Part shown: positions 43,255 to 52,670 of the stretch, piece by piece
Numbering within the stretch: position 1 is the first letter of the stretch
How the letters are laid out: every line of letters starts with the position of its first letter
NCBI RefSeq assembly: GCF_019049245.1
Contig: NZ_JAGMUK010000054.1
Coordinates: 1-64,000 of the forward strand
Origin: Streptomyces sp. AC555_RSS877
GTDB taxonomy: Bacteria > Actinomycetota > Actinomycetes > Streptomycetales > Streptomycetaceae
Length of the DNA stretch: 64,000 nucleotides
Direction: 5' to 3'
The notes under the pieces: model-generated
The model's input: the letters and a program-made list of their open reading frames with translations, nothing else
Databases searched by the model: none
What the model was told of the DNA's origin: nothing
Made by a program: the position numbers and the translations under genes

Positions 43255-44403
43255 ATGAGCACCTACGGCAACTTCAGCGCCCCCATCGGCTCCCGCCGCG
43301 CGCCAGCGCTCCGCACGGTCGGCACGAGGGAGCGCCGATCGCACCTGACCGCACCCCGCGTGCCCACCGTCGGCATCGACATCGGCGGCACGAAGGTGAT
43401 GGCGGGCGTCGTCGACGCCGACGGCAACATCCTGGAGAAGCTGCGCACGGAGACCCCGGACAAGTCCAAGAGCCCGAAGGTCGTGGAGGACACGATCGTC
43501 GAGCTGGTCCTGGACCTGTCCGACCGCCACGACGTGCACGCGGTCGGCATCGGCGCGGCCGGCTGGGTCGACGCCGACCGCAACCGCGTCCTGTTCGCGC
43601 CGCACCTGTCCTGGCGCAACGAGCCCCTCAGGGACCGCATCTCCAGCAGGCTGTCCGTGCCCGTCCTCGTCGACAACGACGCCAACACCGCCGCCTGGGC
43701 GGAATGGCGCTTCGGCGCGGGCCGCGGCGAGGACCACCTCGTCATGATCACGCTCGGTACCGGCATCGGCGGCGCGATCCTGGAGGACGGCCAGGTCAAG
43801 CGCGGCAAGTACGGCGTCGCCGGCGAGTTCGGCCACATGCAGGTCGTGCCCGGCGGCCACCGCTGTCCGTGCGGCAACCGCGGCTGCTGGGAGCAGTACA
43901 GCTCCGGCAACGCGCTGGTCAGGGAGGCGCGCGAACTGGCCGCGGCGGACTCCCCGGTGGCGTACGGGATCATCGAGCACGTCAAGGGCAACATCGGCGA
44001 CATCACCGGCCCGATGATCACCGAGCTGGCCCGCGAGGGCGACGCCATGTGCATCGAACTGCTCCAGGACATCGGCCAGTGGCTCGGCGTCGGCATCGCC
44101 AACCTCGCCGCCGCCCTCGACCCCTCCTGCTTCGTGATCGGCGGCGGTGTCTCGGCCGCCGACGGCCTGCTCATCGGCCCCGCACGGGACGCGTTCAAGC
44201 GGCAGCTCACCGGCCGCGGCTACCGCCCCGAGGCCCGGATCGTCCGCGCCCAGCTCGGCCCCGAGGCCGGCATGGTCGGCGCCGCCGACCTGTCCCGCCT
44301 GGTCGCCCGCCGCTTCCGGCGCGCCAAGCGCCGCCGGGTGGAGCGCTACGAGCGGTACGAGCGGTACACGGAGGCCCGCCGTACGTCCCAGGACACGGCG
44401 TGA
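43255..44403 (+). CDS. ROK-family sugar kinase (glucokinase-like)
   Basis: This 382-residue protein has a 35-residue N-terminal extension, then VGIDIGGTKVMAGVVDADGNIL (phosphate 1), LVDNDANTAAWAEWRFGAGRGEDHLVMITLGTGIGGAIL with the catalytic aspartate, and the zinc motif GHRCPCGNRGCWEQYSSG. No HTH precedes the kinase, so it is an enzyme rather than a ROK repressor. The C-terminus is very basic and repetitive (RRRVERYERYERYTEARR). Its stop overlaps the start of the next gene (GTGA). Confidence 0.9.
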   Translation: MSTYGNFSAPIGSRRAPALRTVGTRERRSHLTAPRVPTVGIDIGGTKVMAGVVDADGNILEKLRTETPDKSKSPKVVEDTIVELVLDLSDRHDVHAVGIGAAGWVDADRNRVLFAPHLSWRNEPLRDRISSRLSVPVLVDNDANTAAWAEWRFGAGRGEDHLVMITLGTGIGGAILEDGQVKRGKYGVAGEFGHMQVVPGGHRCPCGNRGCWEQYSSGNALVREARELAAADSPVAYGIIEHVKGNIGDITGPMITELAREGDAMCIELLQDIGQWLGVGIANLAAALDPSCFVIGGGVSAADGLLIGPARDAFKRQLTGRGYRPEARIVRAQLGPEAGMVGAADLSRLVARRFRRAKRRRVERYERYERYTEARRTSQDTA

Positions 44404-44969
44404 CGGCGTCGTTGCCGCGCCAGGCCATGCCCCCCGACGAGCCGGAGGACCGCCGGCACCGGAACCGGCGCCGGGCCCTCACGCTGCTCATCATCGTGCT
44501 GCTCATCGGCGTCCCGGCCGGCTACCTCGTGATCTCCGCGAACCAGAGCCGCGACAGCGGCAAGGACAAGGAGGCGAAGTACTCGGCCACCGGCCTCACC
44601 GAGGGCTGGCCGTCCAAGGTGCAGCGCCGCATCTACCAGGTGCCGGTCCCGCACCCGGCGGACCACATCGCCTACTACGAGACGAACAACTGGAAGACCA
44701 GCCGCCTCTACGTCCAGTTCCGGACCAGCGCCGCCGGCCTCGACGCCTTCCTCACCGGTGTGGGCGTCAACCGGGAGGACCTCGAAGAGGGCGCCATCAC
44801 CATCAGCGCGCGCGACCAGAGCGTCAGCGGCTGGTCCTTCAAGGGCCCGGGCCCGTGGCTCGGCCTCGTCCACACGCAGAAGAACCCGGCCCCCACCCAG
44901 GACATCGTCGTGAACCTGTCCAACCCGGTCTCGCCCATGGTCTACGTCGTCTCGCGCACGGTTCCCTAG
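44400..44969 (+). CDS. Single-pass membrane-anchored protein
   Basis: This 189-residue protein has a basic cytoplasmic start (PEDRRHRNRRR), one transmembrane helix (ALTLLIIVLLIGVPAGYLVI) and an external domain of about 140 residues (GLTEGWPSKVQRRIYQVPVPHPADHIAYYETNNWKTSRLYVQFRTSAAGLDAFLTGVGV.. ISARDQSVSGWSFKGPGPWLGLV). I recognise no named domain. It is translationally coupled to the ROK kinase by a GTGA overlap. Confidence 0.75.
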   Translation: MTASLPRQAMPPDEPEDRRHRNRRRALTLLIIVLLIGVPAGYLVISANQSRDSGKDKEAKYSATGLTEGWPSKVQRRIYQVPVPHPADHIAYYETNNWKTSRLYVQFRTSAAGLDAFLTGVGVNREDLEEGAITISARDQSVSGWSFKGPGPWLGLVHTQKNPAPTQDIVVNLSNPVSPMVYVVSRTVP

Positions 44970-45067
44970 AACGACGGGCCCCGCCGGCTGCCGGAGCCGA
45001 TTGTCAGACCCCGCCCGTAGAGTCGAAGACGACTGATCCGGCACAGGGGCGGGAGGTGACAGGACGT

Positions 45068-47926
45068 ATGAGCGACATGGTGGCGGTGCCGCCCCGCAGC
45101 CCGGGCCGAGCGGTCGCCTCCCCGGCGCGGGAGGACCGGTCCGTCCCCGTCCGACTCGCGGCCGTGTTCCTGCCCGCACCCCTTCCGCGCGAGGGGCGGA
45201 TGGCCTTCTGGGACCCGGAAGGCGGACAGCCGGCCGCAGCCGACACCGAGCTCACCGTCGTACGACGACATGGTGGCGCAGTGCGCCGCAGGACCACCCC
45301 CGCGCTGTCGCTGCCCCTCGGCGAGGCCCTGCCGCTCCTCGTCCGCGCCCGGCGCGATCCCGCCGCCCACCCCGCCACCGCCTGCTGGGGCGCCGCCGCG
45401 CTGCACGCGCTGCGGCTCACCGCCCGCGGCCGGCTGCTGCCCGGCCTGACGGCCACCGGTCACGACGCCTGGCGGGCCGGCCCCCTCGACCCCGACGACA
45501 TCGCCCACCTGCGTGCGATCGCGGCGGCCCTGCCGTACGAAGGGCACGCGGTCCCTCTGCCAGGCCCGGGCGCGATCCGGCTGCCCGAACCGGAAGCGCT
45601 GATGCGCTCCTTCCTGGACGCCGTCGCGGACACCCTGCCCCGCACCCCTGCCGCCGCGTACGCCTCCGGCAAGCCGTTCGCGGCGCGCGAGCCGCAGCGC
45701 CTGCCCGGCGCCGCCGACTGGGCCGCGGAGGTCGCGGCCGGCATGGACGCGGGCGTGCGGATCTCGCTCCGCCTGGACCTGTCGGCGTACAACCTGTTCG
45801 ACGGCAGCGGCGACGGGACGCGCCACGCGGGCGCGGCGATCGTCCAGGTGCACAGCCTCGCCGACCCGACCCTCGTGGTCGACGCGGCGGCCCTGTGGGC
45901 GGGTGACGCGGACGCGGCCTTCGGCCCCCGCGCGCGCGTGGACGCGGCCCTCGCGGTGCGGCGCGCGGCCCGTGTGTGGCCGCCGCTCGACCGGCTCTCC
46001 GAGCAGGACGTGCCCGACGTACTGGCCCTGTCCGACGAGGAGTTGGGCGACCTGCTGGGCGTGGCGGCGACCCGGCTCGCGGCGGCCGGAGTGGCCGTGC
46101 ACTGGCCGCGGGACCTGGCGCAGGACCTGACCGCGGCGGCCGTGGTACGACCCGCGCCCGGCTCGGCGACCGACGGCACGGGCTTCTTCGAGAGCGAGGA
46201 ACTGCTCCAGTTCCGCTGGCAGTTGGCGCTCGGCGGCGATCCGCTCAGCGAGGGCGAGATGGACACGCTCGCCGAGGCGCACCGGCCGGTCGTCCGCCTG
46301 AGGGACCAGTGGGTGCTGGTCGACCCCGCCCTCGTCCGCAAGGCCCGCAAGCGTGAACTGGGCCTGCTCGACCCGGTCGACGCGCTGTCCGTCGCCCTCA
46401 CCGGCCACGCGGAGGTCGACGGCGAGACGGTCGAGGCGGTCCCGGCCGGCGCCCTGGCCACCCTGCGCGACCGCCTGACGGCCGGCGTACGACCAGCGGA
46501 ACCGCCACCCGGCCTGCACGCCACCCTCCGCGACTACCAACTGCGCGGCCTGGCCTGGCTGGACCTGATGACCTCCCTCGGGCTCGGCGGCTGCCTCGCC
46601 GACGACATGGGACTCGGCAAGACGATCACCCTCATCGCCCTGCACCTGCGCCGAGCCCGCCCCGAACCCACGCTGGTGATCTGCCCGGCCTCCCTGCTCG
46701 GCAACTGGCAGCGGGAGATCACCCGGTTCGCGCCCGGCGTCCCCGTCCGCCGCTTCCACGGCCCGGACCGCAGCCTGGACGACCTCGACGGCGGCTTCGT
46801 CCTCACCACGTACGGCACCATGCGGTCGGCGGCACCGCGACTGGCCGAGCAGCCCTGGGGCATGGTCGTCGCGGACGAGGCACAGCACGTCAAGAACCCG
46901 TACTCGGCGACAGCGAAGGCCCTGCGCACGATCCCGACCCCCGCGCGCGTGGCCCTCACCGGCACGCCGGTGGAGAACAACCTCTCGGAGCTCTGGGCCC
47001 TGCTGGACTGGACGACACCGGGACTCCTGGGCCCCTTGAAGTCCTTCCGCGCCCGCCACGCGCGCGCCGTGGAGAACGGCGAGGACGACGAGGCGGTCGC
47101 CCGGCTCGCCCGCCTCGTGCGCCCCTTCCTCCTGCGCCGCAAGAAGTCCGACCCCGGCATCGTGCCCGAGCTGCCGCCCAAGACGGAGACCGACCACCCG
47201 GTCCCGCTCACCCGCGAACAGGCCTCCCTCTACGAGGCGGTGGTGCGCGAGTCGCTGCTGGCCATCGAGACCGCGCAGGGCATCGGCCGCCGCGGCCTGG
47301 TGCTCAAGCTGCTCTCCGCGCTCAAGCAGATCTGCGACCACCCGGCGCTCTACCTGAAGGAGGACGTCCCGGCCACGGCCACCGACCGGCTCGCCGCCCG
47401 CTCCGGCAAGATGGCCCTGCTCGACGAACTGCTGGACACACTGCTCGCCGAGGACGGCTCGGCGCTCGTCTTCACGCAGTACGTCGGCATGGCCCGCCTG
47501 ATCACCTCCCACCTCACTGCCCGCGCGGTCCCGGTGGACCTCCTGCACGGGGGCACACCGGTGCCGGAGCGCGAACGCATGGTGGACCGCTTCCAGAGCG
47601 GGGCGACCCCCGTCCTGGTGCTGTCGTTGAAGGCGGCCGGCACCGGCTTGAACCTCACCCGCGCGGGCCACGTCGTCCACTTCGACCGCTGGTGGAACCC
47701 GGCCGTCGAGGAGCAGGCCACCGACCGCGCCTACCGCATCGGCCAGACCCAGCCCGTCCAGGTCCACCGCCTCATCACCGAAGGCACCGTCGAGGACCGG
47801 ATCGCCGAGATGCTGGAGGCCAAGCGGGCACTCGCCGACGCGATCCTCGGCTCCGGCGAGTCGGCCCTCACGGAACTGACCGACCGCGAACTCACCGACC
47901 TGGTCTCCCTCCGGAGGACCCAGTGA
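45068..47926 (+). CDS. SNF2-family helicase-like ATPase
   Basis: This 952-residue protein has an N-terminal region of about 480 residues with the pattern of the SNF2-associated bacterial domain, then the two-lobe motor. Motif I is LADDMGLGKTITLIALHL, motif II VVADEAQHVKNP, motif III ALTGTPVENNLSELWALLDW, and the C-lobe has VFTQYVGMARLI and VLSLKAAGTGLNLTRAGHVVHFDRWWNPAVEEQATDRAYRIGQ. It is a double-strand DNA translocase rather than a true helicase. Its stop overlaps the SWIM gene start, and the two proteins probably act together. Confidence 0.95.
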   Translation: MSDMVAVPPRSPGRAVASPAREDRSVPVRLAAVFLPAPLPREGRMAFWDPEGGQPAAADTELTVVRRHGGAVRRRTTPALSLPLGEALPLLVRARRDPAAHPATACWGAAALHALRLTARGRLLPGLTATGHDAWRAGPLDPDDIAHLRAIAAALPYEGHAVPLPGPGAIRLPEPEALMRSFLDAVADTLPRTPAAAYASGKPFAAREPQRLPGAADWAAEVAAGMDAGVRISLRLDLSAYNLFDGSGDGTRHAGAAIVQVHSLADPTLVVDAAALWAGDADAAFGPRARVDAALAVRRAARVWPPLDRLSEQDVPDVLALSDEELGDLLGVAATRLAAAGVAVHWPRDLAQDLTAAAVVRPAPGSATDGTGFFESEELLQFRWQLALGGDPLSEGEMDTLAEAHRPVVRLRDQWVLVDPALVRKARKRELGLLDPVDALSVALTGHAEVDGETVEAVPAGALATLRDRLTAGVRPAEPPPGLHATLRDYQLRGLAWLDLMTSLGLGGCLADDMGLGKTITLIALHLRRARPEPTLVICPASLLGNWQREITRFAPGVPVRRFHGPDRSLDDLDGGFVLTTYGTMRSAAPRLAEQPWGMVVADEAQHVKNPYSATAKALRTIPTPARVALTGTPVENNLSELWALLDWTTPGLLGPLKSFRARHARAVENGEDDEAVARLARLVRPFLLRRKKSDPGIVPELPPKTETDHPVPLTREQASLYEAVVRESLLAIETAQGIGRRGLVLKLLSALKQICDHPALYLKEDVPATATDRLAARSGKMALLDELLDTLLAEDGSALVFTQYVGMARLITSHLTARAVPVDLLHGGTPVPERERMVDRFQSGATPVLVLSLKAAGTGLNLTRAGHVVHFDRWWNPAVEEQATDRAYRIGQTQPVQVHRLITEGTVEDRIAEMLEAKRALADAILGSGESALTELTDRELTDLVSLRRTQ

Positions 47927-50205
47927 CCCCTCACCCCGCCGACCAGGCACGCCGCGCACTCCAGGAGGCCCGCGAGCGCGCCGCCGGCCGCGGGGCGGCC
48001 GGGGATGCCGGGTTGCCGAAGGACGACACGGCATCCGGGGCGGCGACGGAACACGAGGAAGTTGGAGAGCACGAAGCCACGGCACCTGCGGACACCGGAG
48101 CGCTCGGGACGGGGGCCGTGCCCGCGGCGGAGACGGCTTCCGGGGCGGAGCCGGCGCCCGAGACGGAGCCGGAGCCGGAGCCCGAGAAGGCTCGTGAGGC
48201 TCAGGCCCGGCCGGGTGACGTGGCCCGCGAGGCGCTGCGGAGGGCGATCGCCGCCAGGCGCGGCGGGACCGCGGACACCGATGACCCGGGCACGGATGAC
48301 GCGGGCAGCGCCGACGACAGGCCGGCGGTGGAGGCGGCCTCCGGCCGCGCGTCCGACAGCGACGTGGATGCGCCGGCCCTGGAGGCGTCCGCCGCTGCCG
48401 ACGGCGGTACTCCGGGCAGCTCGACGCGGGAGGCATCAGCCGGTGCCGGGCCCACATCCGGTGCCGGGACCCGCTCCGCCGCCCCCGAACCTCAGCCCGC
48501 CTCGCCGGCCCAGGCCGGTGGCGAAGCGGACCGTCGGGGCGGGCGACCCGCGGACGTCGCGCGCGAGGCGCTGCGTGCGGCCCGTGACACGGCCCGGCGG
48601 GCTCGGGCGGACGCCGTGACCCAGGAGGCCGGGACCGCACGTCGAGCGAGCCGTCCCAGGCCGCCCATCGCCTCCCCGGCGCGTGGCGCCACGTCCGGCC
48701 GGTCGGCCGACCGCCGGGCGCGTGACGTACGGGAGTTGCTGGCCGACGCCTTCCGGATGCCTGACGAGGAGCCGGGAGACAGCGCCGCCCGGGAAGGAGG
48801 GATCGACAGCGCAGGACCCCCCTCGCCCCCGACCTCACCGGACGACACCGCCACCGCCACCGACACCGGCCCCGACACCCCCAGCACGGCGAGTCCCGTC
48901 CCGACCACGACCCCGCCCGCGCCACCACGCCGACCCTCTTCCATGGCCGCCCCCGACCGCGACGGCGACCTGCGTCGTACCTTCCCCGCCTTCCCGCCCC
49001 GGCCGTCGGACGGCACCGGCTTCGCCGAGACCTGGTGGGGCAACGCGTGGGTGACCGCGCTGGAGGAGGGCGCCTTGGACGCCAAGCGGCTGGCGCGCGG
49101 GCGGACGTACGCGGAGCATGGGAACGTGGACGCCATCACGGTGACTCCCGGACTCGTGCTCGCCTATGTCCAGGGGAGCCGCCCGCGGCCGTACCGCGTG
49201 CAGGTGCGGTTGCGTACGCTCGACGACGCCGACTGGGACCGGTTCCTGGACAGCGCCGCCGAGCGGCCGGGACACATCGCCGCACTGCTGGACAGGGAGA
49301 TGCCCCAGGCGCTCGCGGAGGGCGGCGTCCCGCTGCTCCCCGGTCCAGGCGACCTGGAACCGCAGTGCAGCTGCCCCGACCGCGGTCACCCCTGCAAGCA
49401 CGCCGCCGCCCTGTGCTACCAGACCGCCCGGCTGCTCGACGCCGACCCCTTCGTCCTGCTCCTGCTGCGCGGCCGTGGCGAACGCGACCTGCTGGACGCC
49501 CTGTCCCGGCTCAGCGCCACCCGCGCGGCCCGCGCCGCCCAGGACCAGGCACCGGCCCGGCTGCCCGGCGTACGGGCGAGCGAGGTCCTCGCACCCCGCT
49601 CGCTCCCGCCCCTGCCGACGCCCCTGCCCCCGCCCCCGCATCCCGAGCAGCCCCCGGTGTACCCCGCGGCCCCGGGCGGCCCGGACCCCTTCGCGCTGGA
49701 CCAGTTGGCGACCGACGCGGCGGCCCGCGCCCACGCCCTGCTCGTCACCGGCCGCGACCCGGTCGGCGAACTGACCCTGTGGCAGGACGCGGTGCGGCTC
49801 GCCGCGGCCCGCCCCGGTTCCGGCCTCACCGCCGGCACCCGCGCCCTGTACGCCGCACTCGCCTCCGCCGCCGGCCGTACGCCGGCCGAACTGGCCCGTG
49901 CCGTCGCCGCCTGGCGTCAGGGCGGCCCGGCGGGTCTCGCCGTCCTCGAAGAGCCCTGGGACCCGCCGGCCGGCCGCTTCGACCGTGCCCGCCCCCTTCT
50001 CCTCGCCGCCGACCTTCCCGCCTTCCGCCCTTGGCACAACCACCTCACCCACCCCCGAGGCCATGTCCAGCTCCGCCTCGGCCTCGACGGCCTGTGGTAC
50101 GCCTACGAGTCCGAACCGGGCCATGACGACTGGTGGCCCCGCGGCACCCCCGACCTGGACCCGGTCGGCGCCCTCACGGGCCTCGGCTCCGGCGGCGAGT
50201 TCTGA
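47923..50205 (+). CDS. SWIM zinc-finger protein, partner of the SNF2 ATPase
   Basis: This 760-residue protein starts at a GTG overlapping the SNF2 stop. Residues about 1-345 are low-complexity (Ala, Glu, Pro, Thr rich), with a twice-used block DVAREALRRA/DVAREALRAA. The ordered part begins near FPPRPSDGTGFAETWWGNAWVTALEEGALDAKRLARGRTYAEHGNVDAI and carries the SWIM motif CSCPDRGHPCKHAAALCY, a CxCx(n)CxH zinc site for DNA or protein binding. The repeated direct DVAREAL block and the tail suggest a flexible tether. SNF2-SWIM pairs are conserved in actinobacteria, and no function is firmly known. Confidence 0.88.
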   Translation: MTPHPADQARRALQEARERAAGRGAAGDAGLPKDDTASGAATEHEEVGEHEATAPADTGALGTGAVPAAETASGAEPAPETEPEPEPEKAREAQARPGDVAREALRRAIAARRGGTADTDDPGTDDAGSADDRPAVEAASGRASDSDVDAPALEASAAADGGTPGSSTREASAGAGPTSGAGTRSAAPEPQPASPAQAGGEADRRGGRPADVAREALRAARDTARRARADAVTQEAGTARRASRPRPPIASPARGATSGRSADRRARDVRELLADAFRMPDEEPGDSAAREGGIDSAGPPSPPTSPDDTATATDTGPDTPSTASPVPTTTPPAPPRRPSSMAAPDRDGDLRRTFPAFPPRPSDGTGFAETWWGNAWVTALEEGALDAKRLARGRTYAEHGNVDAITVTPGLVLAYVQGSRPRPYRVQVRLRTLDDADWDRFLDSAAERPGHIAALLDREMPQALAEGGVPLLPGPGDLEPQCSCPDRGHPCKHAAALCYQTARLLDADPFVLLLLRGRGERDLLDALSRLSATRAARAAQDQAPARLPGVRASEVLAPRSLPPLPTPLPPPPHPEQPPVYPAAPGGPDPFALDQLATDAAARAHALLVTGRDPVGELTLWQDAVRLAAARPGSGLTAGTRALYAALASAAGRTPAELARAVAAWRQGGPAGLAVLEEPWDPPAGRFDRARPLLLAADLPAFRPWHNHLTHPRGHVQLRLGLDGLWYAYESEPGHDDWWPRGTPDLDPVGALTGLGSGGEF

Positions 50206-50334
50206 GACCTCACTGTTGTTGATCTTTCTTCCCCTGGAGGCGGTGTGAGAGTTCCCCGCTGATGTTCGGGAGGCGGGTGTGAGGACTGAGGGCCCAGCGG
50301 TCGGCACGTACGAAAAGGCGGTTAGCGTGGAGCG

Positions 50335-50397
50335 GTGAGTGAGACGAAGAGCCCCGCCCACCAGTACCGATTCGACGGCCCGGAAGACGCCCCGGTC
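50335..50397 (+). pseudogene. 5' remnant of a PcaD/PcaL-like alpha/beta hydrolase gene
   Basis: GTG at 50335 begins MSETKSPAHQYRFDGPEDAPV, which I recognise as the first 21 residues of a streptomycete 3-oxoadipate enol-lactonase-like protein, normally continuing with a LxLGPSLGTTWHMWD stretch. Here the frame runs straight into the antisense strand of a fructokinase gene at 50395-50400. Only the start is left. The 130 bases before it (50206-50334) show no other gene. Confidence 0.6.
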
Positions 50398-50970
50398 AGC
50401 GAGGGCGCACCAGCGAGAAAGCCGCTCTCGGTAGGCCGAGGGCGGGACGAGCAGGGGGCGGACGTTGGGGTCGATGGATACGGTGACGTGCTCGCGGGCA
50501 CTGGCGAGGTGGTCCTCGATGTGGCCGGCACCGGGCTGGCGTACCAGGGCCAGGGATCCGGTGTGTAGGCAGACCGCGTCGTCCTGCTGGGTGGCGGCGA
50601 GTTCGGCGGTGGTCCATTGCCAGTCCGCGGCGTTGTCGGCGTAGAAGGTGTAGGTGGCCTGGCCGGTCTCGTCGAGGTCGGCGACCGCGAGCGTGCTGCG
50701 CTCGGGGGCGCTTACGCTACCGGTCAGATCGACGCCGGAGGCGCTAAGGCGGTCTCGGAAGAGGGCGCCGAAGACGTCGTTGGAGAATCGTCCGAGGAAG
50801 CGGGTGGGGGTGCCGAGCCGGGCGAGGGCGACGGCGGTGTTGGCGGGACCGCCACCGGGCAGGGCGCGCAGTGCGAGTTCGCTGAGGCTGGACCGGCCAG
50901 GGTCGGCGAAGGTGTCGGCGACGCACTCGCCAAGGACGGTGACACTGCTGGGGCAGCCGTGTCGGGGCAT
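50395..50970 (-). pseudogene. Truncated PfkB-family fructokinase
   Basis: Starting at ATG 50970, 192 residues match the N-terminal two thirds of a PfkB sugar kinase: VTVLGECVADTFAD, LPGGGPANTAVALARLGTPTRFLGRFSNDVFGALFRDRL, GVDLTGSVSAPERSTLAVADLDETGQATYTFY and HVTVSIDPNVRPLLVP. The homology stops at CALAD and the frame passes into unrelated sequence, so the catalytic C-terminal motif (GAGD) is missing and the gene is dead. It is the last gene of the fructan cluster, behind GH32 and a terminator. Confidence 0.85.
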
Positions 50971-51067
50971 GGTGACTCTCTGCTTTTCTGGGGGAGGGCG
51001 TGGGCCTGCGGCTCCTGTGCCTGGGTCCGGCTGGTACACCGATGCCAACGGGTAGGTCGACGACGGT

Positions 51068-51099
51068 GCCGTCCTCACCTGCTTCGAGGTGAGGACGGC
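51068..51099. terminator. 13-bp hairpin after the GH32 gene
   Basis: GCCGTCCTCACCT (51068-51080) pairs perfectly with AGGTGAGGACGGC (51087-51099) around a six-base loop. It is 31 bases beyond the GH32 stop on the minus strand; on the plus strand it is followed by GTTTTG, so it works in both directions. Confidence 0.75.
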
Positions 51100-51129
51100 G
51101 TTTTGAGGACACGTAGGACAGGCGGCGCG

Positions 51130-52590
51130 TTACGCGTCCTGCCCTTGGCTCGCCAGCAGCGGTTCCTGACGGATTCCGCCCGGGGTCAGGTTCCATGCCT
51201 CGACTGTGAAATCGCTGCTGCCCGTGCCTGTCGTGCGGGCCTGCAGTCGCCAGGGTCCCTCGGCGAGTGGATAGAACCTGAGGGTGAGGACCCGGCCGTC
51301 GCCGAGATAGACCTCGGCGATCGAACGGTCCACGATCACGCGTAGCTCCACGGGGGTGCCGGTCGTCGCGGCTGGGCACGGGACGGCATATGAGCCTCCT
51401 CGTGCCCTCGCGTCCAGTGACGCGTGGCTGCGGTCCACGGTGAGCCGGCCGGTGGTGGGATCGAGGCTGATATCGAGGTACTCGGTGTCGTCCGCGGCGG
51501 TGACCAGGCGCAGGCCGCTGGTGCCGGTGGTGTCCGGGGTCAGGACGGCAGTGAGGTCGAAGGTGCGGCTGACCTGGCCGAGTTCGGCGGCCCCGGACTG
51601 TGTGACGTGCCCGGTGCGGTGCAGTACGCGTTCGCCGCGCAGCGCGAGCAGTTCGCGAGCGGGGCGTTGGACGACCGTTCCGTCGGCGGCGAGGGTCACC
51701 TCGCGGGGGAGGGTGAGGGTGCCTGCCCAGCCTGCTTCATGCGCCCAGGCGTCGTCGCGGGCCTCCCACGCCCAGCCCCACAGCAGCCAGCGGTCCTCCC
51801 CCGGGGCCCTCAGCAGCGCGGGGGCGTAGAAGTCGGGGCCGTGATCCAGCGGCACCGGGGCCGCGGTCGCCGTGAAGCGTCCGTCCTGCTCGCGGCCGGT
51901 GTGGACGGTCGTGTGGCTGGGGCCGCCCTGCGGGGTCCAGTCGCTGATGATCAGGACGCCGCTGTCGCCGAGGGGCGCGTACTGGGGGCACTCCCATCCG
52001 ACCGGGCCGGAGTCGGCCGCGGCATCGCTGACGTGGAAGAGGCCGCGGTACTCCCAGTGCTCCAGGTCGTCGGACTCGTACAGCTGCGCCGCGGCGCGGT
52101 TGTCGGCGAGAGCCGAGCCGACCAGCATCCGCCAGCGGCCGTCCTGCTGCCAGACGTAGGGGTCCCGATACATGGTGGTGTCGGCGGGCGGCTCGGGGAT
52201 GAGCAGCTCCGGGCGTTTGGCCCAGGTGATTCCGCCGTCGTACGACTCGGCGGTGGTCACCGGCTGCCACCAGCGATCGGTGCGGTGGGCCGAGTAGAAG
52301 GCCACCATGCGGCCGTCGTCGGAGACCGCGTTTCCGGAGAAGCAGCCGTCGGCGTCGTAGCCGCCGGGGGTGGGGGCGAGGGCCACCGGGAGAGGTTCCC
52401 AGTTGATCAGGTCGGGGCTGCGGTAGTGGCCCCAGTGCACGTTCGAATGCCGCGGGCCGTACGGGTTGTACTGGAAGAAGACGTGGTAGTGGCCGTCGTG
52501 GAAGACCAGCCCGTTGGGGTCGTTGATCCAGTTGAGCGGGGGGCGCAGATGCATGGCCGGAAGGTGGGGGTCAGCAGGCGGCGGGGACAC
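51130..52590 (-). CDS. GH32 beta-fructosidase (intracellular, sucrose/fructan hydrolase)
   Basis: This 486-residue GH32 enzyme has an intact triad: D24 in LNWINDPNGL (nucleophile), the aspartate of MYRDPYVWQ near 142 and the acid/base glutamate of GWECPQYAP near 200. The C-terminal beta sandwich holds VELRVIVDRSIAEVYLGDGRVLTLRFYP, typical of GH32. There is no signal peptide, so it should act on imported sucrose or short fructo-oligosaccharides delivered by the ABC system upstream. The GTG start follows GAAAGG. A terminator separates it from the fructokinase remnant. Confidence 0.93.
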   Translation of the reverse strand: MSPPPADPHLPAMHLRPPLNWINDPNGLVFHDGHYHVFFQYNPYGPRHSNVHWGHYRSPDLINWEPLPVALAPTPGGYDADGCFSGNAVSDDGRMVAFYSAHRTDRWWQPVTTAESYDGGITWAKRPELLIPEPPADTTMYRDPYVWQQDGRWRMLVGSALADNRAAAQLYESDDLEHWEYRGLFHVSDAAADSGPVGWECPQYAPLGDSGVLIISDWTPQGGPSHTTVHTGREQDGRFTATAAPVPLDHGPDFYAPALLRAPGEDRWLLWGWAWEARDDAWAHEAGWAGTLTLPREVTLAADGTVVQRPARELLALRGERVLHRTGHVTQSGAAELGQVSRTFDLTAVLTPDTTGTSGLRLVTAADDTEYLDISLDPTTGRLTVDRSHASLDARARGGSYAVPCPAATTGTPVELRVIVDRSIAEVYLGDGRVLTLRFYPLAEGPWRLQARTTGTGSSDFTVEAWNLTPGGIRQEPLLASQGQDA

Positions 52591-52670
52591 ACGGGGCCTT
52601 TCTTGGGGTGCGTGAAGCACACGGGGAAGAAGAGGGGTGGAGAAACGCGGTGCGTTGCGCGGGCGCGGGT

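Noticed and set aside
44966..48928. Open minus-strand frame of 1320 codons
   Set aside because: It is antisense to the SNF2 and SWIM genes, has no ribosome site, and its Gly/Val/Arg/Asp-rich product is a GC-bias artefact.
50335..50568. Functional 77-codon gene
   Set aside because: Only the first 21 codons resemble a known protein; the rest is antisense to the fructokinase remnant.
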